The position numbers and the translations under genes were made by a program. Under the pieces are notes generated by a model. The model saw nothing but the letters and a program-made list of their open reading frames with translations, was not told where the DNA came from and made no database searches. A DNA stretch of 25,768 bases from an uncultured Collinsella sp. GTDB taxonomy: Bacteria > Actinomycetota > Coriobacteriia > Coriobacteriales > Coriobacteriaceae. Within the stretch, counting starts at the first letter, position 1; each line of letters begins with the position of its first letter. Below, in pieces: positions 22,873 to 25,768 of the stretch. The stretch is taken from NCBI GenBank assembly GCA_934630385.1, contig CAKTWE010000024.1, positions 1 to 25,768 of the forward strand, read 5' to 3'.

Positions 22873-24685
22873 GATGCTCATCTCCTTTCGCAGCCTGAAG
22901 CGATCCACTGGGGCCAGAGGAAGACAGGGCATTTGCGCCATCCACGACGCCCGCATCCCCCGCAAACTCCATCTGCGAGGCATAGATCTCCTGATAAATG
23001 GCGTCGCCCGCCAGCAGCTCCTCGTGCGTGCCCACACCGTGGACACAGCCGTCGTCCAACACCACGATGCGGTCGGCATCCATAACGCTCGCAATGCGCT
23101 GTGCGATGATGAGCACGGTCGTATTGGGAATCCGAGCGATGTGCTCGCGAATCTTAGCGTCGGTCGCCATATCGACCGCGCTGGTTGAGTCATCAAAAAT
23201 GAGCACGCATGGATGCTTGAGCAGCGTGCGCGCGATGCACAGGCGTTGCTTCTGGCCACCAGAAACACCGGCGCCGCCTTGGCCCAGCTCGCCGTCCAGC
23301 CCGCCGATGCGATCAAGGAACTCGTCCACGCACGCCGCGCGGCAAGCCGCGAGGAGCTCATCGTCCGACGCCTGCGGATTGCCCCACTGCAGGTTCTCGC
23401 GCACGGTACCCGTAAACAGCACGTTCTTTTGTAGCACGATACCCACGGCGTCGCGCAGGGCGACCAGGTCGTAATCGCGCACGTCGTGTCCGCCCACAAG
23501 CACGGCGCCCTCGGTGGCGTCGTACGGGCGCGCAATCAGCTGCACAAGCGAGCTCTTACCCGAGCCCGTGCCGCCGAGGATGCCCACCGTGGAGCCTGCC
23601 TCAATGCAAAGGTCAATATGCTCGAGCACATCCTCGGCAGCATCCGCGCGGTACTTAAACGACACGTCGCGAAACTCGATGCTTCCGTCGGCCACCCCAT
23701 GCACGGCAGTGGCAGCGTCGGGCGCCTGGATAAGCGAACGCTCGTCGAGCACCCGCGAGATGCGTTCCACGCTGGCAAGTGCGCGGGTGAGCAGCAAAAA
23801 CACGTTGGAAATCATCATGAGCGAGTTCATGATCAGCAGCACATAGCTCATAAAGCCCGTGAGCGAGCCCACGCCGAGCTCGCCGGCAAGAATCATGCGC
23901 CCGCCGATCCACAGAATGGAAAGCGCCGCCACGTACATCGACAGCTGAAACACCGGCAGGTTGAGCACGGCGTTGCCGAAGGTCTTGGTCGCCGTGCCGG
24001 CGAGCTCGGTATTGACGGCATCGAACTTGGCCTCCTCGTGCTCGGCGCGCACGTACGCCTTGACGGCGCGCACGGCGGTGAGGTCCTCCTGCACCACACC
24101 GTTGAGATGGTCCATCGAGGTCTGCAGTTGGCGGTAAAGCGGACTGACGCGATAGGTGATAACGCCCAGTACGATTGCCAACACCGGCAGGATGATCGCG
24201 AATACCGTAGCAAGCGGACGCGACAGCACCAGCGCATAGACCAAGCCGACGATGAGCGTCACGGGGCCGCGCACCATGGGGCGAAAGCCGTTGCCGATGG
24301 CGTTTTGGATGACGGTGATATCGGTGGTCATGCGCGTGACGAGCGAGCTGGCATCGTAGTTGTCCAGATTGCCAAAGGCGAGCGTCTGAATCTTGCGATA
24401 CTCCGCCTCGCGCAGGTTAGCGCCCAGCCCCGAGGCAACGCGGGCAGACGTGCGCGCATAGCCCAAGCCAAGTACCAGCGAAAATGCAGCGCATATCAAC
24501 ATATACGTGCCCTGCAACAGCATATAGTTGATGTCGCCCGCGGGCACGCCCACGTCGATGATATTTGCCATGATGACCGGGATAAACAGCTCGAGCGCCG
24601 TCTCGGCCGTCACAAAGAGCACGCCGAGCATGGCATCGCGGCGGTATGCCCCCAGATAGGAAAACAAAATCTTGAGATTGCGCAC
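22865..24685 (-). CDS. Heterodimeric ABC exporter, subunit with degenerate ATPase site
   Basis: The 606-aa product starts with GTG at 24685, nine bases after GGGGGA. It has six membrane helices (about 17-300), then an ATPase domain with Walker A GGTGSGKSS (371-379), signature SGGQK (475-479), and Walker B LIFDD (495-499). The catalytic Glu is replaced by Asp, and the H-loop His by Gln529 (IIAQRIASV). These two changes mark the noncanonical half of heterodimeric exporters such as TM287/288 and BmrCD, whose other half supplies the working site; the next gene keeps both residues. The C-terminal tail of about 40 residues is Ala/Ser/Gly-rich. It is the first gene of a two-gene operon, divergent from a MATE efflux gene. 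Confidence 0.93.
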   Translation of the reverse strand: MRNLKILFSYLGAYRRDAMLGVLFVTAETALELFIPVIMANIIDVGVPAGDINYMLLQGTYMLICAAFSLVLGLGYARTSARVASGLGANLREAEYRKIQTLAFGNLDNYDASSLVTRMTTDITVIQNAIGNGFRPMVRGPVTLIVGLVYALVLSRPLATVFAIILPVLAIVLGVITYRVSPLYRQLQTSMDHLNGVVQEDLTAVRAVKAYVRAEHEEAKFDAVNTELAGTATKTFGNAVLNLPVFQLSMYVAALSILWIGGRMILAGELGVGSLTGFMSYVLLIMNSLMMISNVFLLLTRALASVERISRVLDERSLIQAPDAATAVHGVADGSIEFRDVSFKYRADAAEDVLEHIDLCIEAGSTVGILGGTGSGKSSLVQLIARPYDATEGAVLVGGHDVRDYDLVALRDAVGIVLQKNVLFTGTVRENLQWGNPQASDDELLAACRAACVDEFLDRIGGLDGELGQGGAGVSGGQKQRLCIARTLLKHPCVLIFDDSTSAVDMATDAKIREHIARIPNTTVLIIAQRIASVMDADRIVVLDDGCVHGVGTHEELLAGDAIYQEIYASQMEFAGDAGVVDGANALSSSGPSGSLQAAKGDEHRA

Positions 24686-24944
24686 GCAGGTTCATCCCCC
24701 ATCAAACGTTGTTCGCAAACCCACGTATTATGGCGCGCCGTGCGGCGGTGTCAAGTGATGCGAAATCGATTTCTGCAAGGCTAGTGCAGACGCCATGCTC
24801 ACAGGACGCGCCCCTGTATTCAATTGGAAATGAACGCGAGCGTGACTTTTTCGCCCCGCCGCCAACACAAACCTTGACTCTACAATCGTTGTAGGGTTTT
24901 CACTACACTGGTACGTAAACAGACCAAGTCAGAAAGCCCCGCCC
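24686..24944. promoter_or_regulatory. Divergent region between ABC exporter and MATE genes, with palindromic operator-like site
   Basis: TTGACT (24874-24879) is directly followed by CTACAATCGTTGTAG (24880-24894), a 6-bp inverted repeat with a 3-base centre that would sit in the promoter spacer. A weak -10 (TTTTCA, 24897-24902) lies 17 bases from TTGACT; TACACT (24904-24909) is a better hexamer but poorly spaced. A repressor bound to the palindrome would block RNA polymerase. The site resembles BlaI/MecI/CopY-type or MarR/TetR-type operators, with no regulator gene in view. Confidence 0.45.
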
Positions 24945-25768
24945 ATGGAACACGACCTCACACGCGGCAATGTCCTTAAGACCATCGCGGTCTTTGCCCT
25001 GCCCTATATGCTCTCGTACTTTTTGCAGATGCTCTACGGCATGGCCGACCTGTACATGATGGGGCAGTTTAGCGGCGCCGCCGGCATCACCGCCGTGGGC
25101 AACGGCGCGCAGACGCTCTATATCATTACCGTGACGCTCGTGGGTCTGGCCATGGGAACGACGGTCATCGTCGGCCACGCCGTGGGCTCGCGCCGCTTCG
25201 ATCGCGCCGCGACCGCCATCGGCAACACCGTCACGCTCTTTATGGGTGTCTCGGTGGTGCTGGCCGCTGTCCTGCTCGCACTGTGTCCGCAGATTGTGGC
25301 ACTCATTGGCACGCCAGCCGAAGCGGTCGAAGGCACTGCCGCCTACCTGCGTATCTGCTTTATCGGCATTCCCTTTATCGCCGCGTACAATATCCTCTCT
25401 GCCATCTTTCGCGGCCTGGGCGATTCGCGCTCGCCCATGTACGTGATCGGCGTGGCGTGCATCATCAACATCGCGCTCGACTTTCTGTTTATCGGCCACA
25501 TGGGGCTCGGCCCCGTGGGCGCGGCGCTCGGCACGGTCATCGCGCAGACGGCGAGCGTGGCCCTCGCGCTCGTGTGGCTCAAGAGCCGCCGTACGCACAT
25601 TCACCTCAAGCGCAGCGACCTGCGCCCCCAGCCCGAAGTGCTCGGTAGCATCCTTAAGATCGGCGTGCCCGTGGCTGTGCAGGACGGCTGCATCCAGGTG
25701 GCGTTTATGTTTATCACCGTCATCGCCAACCACCGAGGGCTCGTCGACGCCGCCGCCGTGGGCCTGGT
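24945..25768 (+). CDS. MATE family efflux transporter (partial, C-terminus outside window)
   Basis: The first 274 codons are present, running open off the right edge. MEHDLTRGNVLKTIAVFALP is the typical MATE N-terminus, followed by YFLQMLYGMADLYMMGQFSG, IFRGLGDSRSPMYV and a second-half opening GSILKIGVPVAVQDG. About seven or eight membrane helices are visible. It probably exports cationic drugs or metabolites using a Na+ or H+ gradient. The start is ATG 24945 with a weak AGAAAG site 11 bases upstream. A palindromic operator-like site lies 51 bases before the start, suggesting inducible expression. Confidence 0.92.
   Translation, partial: MEHDLTRGNVLKTIAVFALPYMLSYFLQMLYGMADLYMMGQFSGAAGITAVGNGAQTLYIITVTLVGLAMGTTVIVGHAVGSRRFDRAATAIGNTVTLFMGVSVVLAAVLLALCPQIVALIGTPAEAVEGTAAYLRICFIGIPFIAAYNILSAIFRGLGDSRSPMYVIGVACIINIALDFLFIGHMGLGPVGAALGTVIAQTASVALALVWLKSRRTHIHLKRSDLRPQPEVLGSILKIGVPVAVQDGCIQVAFMFITVIANHRGLVDAAAVGL

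Noticed and set aside
20995..23085. Long plus-strand open frame opposite the ABC exporter genes; similar ones at 16979-18454 and 8850-10604
   Set aside because: All are exact antisense shadows of well-supported genes with no domain or ribosome site of their own.
22873..23535. 221-codon N-terminal extension of the second ABC subunit
   Set aside because: It overlaps the first ABC gene out of frame, is Arg/Ser/Cys-rich and unlike any membrane domain; the true start is near 22872.

Overview
The window looks like chromosomal DNA of a high-GC, Gram-positive gut actinobacterium, most likely a Collinsella or close relative in the Coriobacteriia. That assignment is inferred from the LPxTG/sortase pilus genes, GatCAB with a Cys-rich GatB, compact minus-strand gene blocks, and two families of small palindromic repeats between genes. 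No rRNA, tRNA, CRISPR array, phage or transposase gene was seen.

Layout. 1-683 (-) is the N-terminal part of an ABC exporter-type transporter cut by the window edge. It is divergent from an AraC-family regulator at 798-1802 (+), and a 21-bp-offset direct repeat between them looks like the regulator's binding site. 1803-2026 holds a strong hairpin and a 143-bp imperfect palindrome where the regulator converges on gatCAB. 2027-5528 (-) is gatC-gatA-gatB, the Asp/Glu-tRNA amidotransferase operon, with one-base stop/start overlaps. 5547-5825 carries one copy each of two repeat families. 5826-14016 (-) is a sortase-assembled pilus operon: a large beta-helix adhesin with two FctA-like pilin domains, a GC-rich ancillary pilin with an MPSTG anchor, the probable major pilin with LPLTG, an intrinsic terminator/attenuator, and a class C sortase. 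Its 503-bp upstream region is AT-rich and carries a putative promoter plus repeated TTGCTC motifs.

14520-15341 (-) is a HAD-IIB phosphatase and 15552-16832 (-) an MFS exporter. 17126-19487 (-) is a two-gene molybdopterin operon: moaA followed four bases later by a moaC-mobB fusion. 19721-20758 (-) encodes a putative PD-(D/E)XK (DUF559/Vsr-like) nuclease-fold protein lying between two same-orientation copies of repeat family 1. 20974-24685 (-) is a heterodimeric ABC exporter pair with one degenerate ATPase site. 24945-25768 (+) is the start of a MATE efflux gene behind a palindromic operator-like site.

The least ordinary parts are (i) the pilus operon with its mosaic base composition and internal attenuator, and (ii) two families of intergenic palindromes. 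Both families sit just 3' of minus-strand genes, and one family keeps its loop motif while its stem arms change in a compensating way. Everything here comes from reading the sequence; no database search was run.
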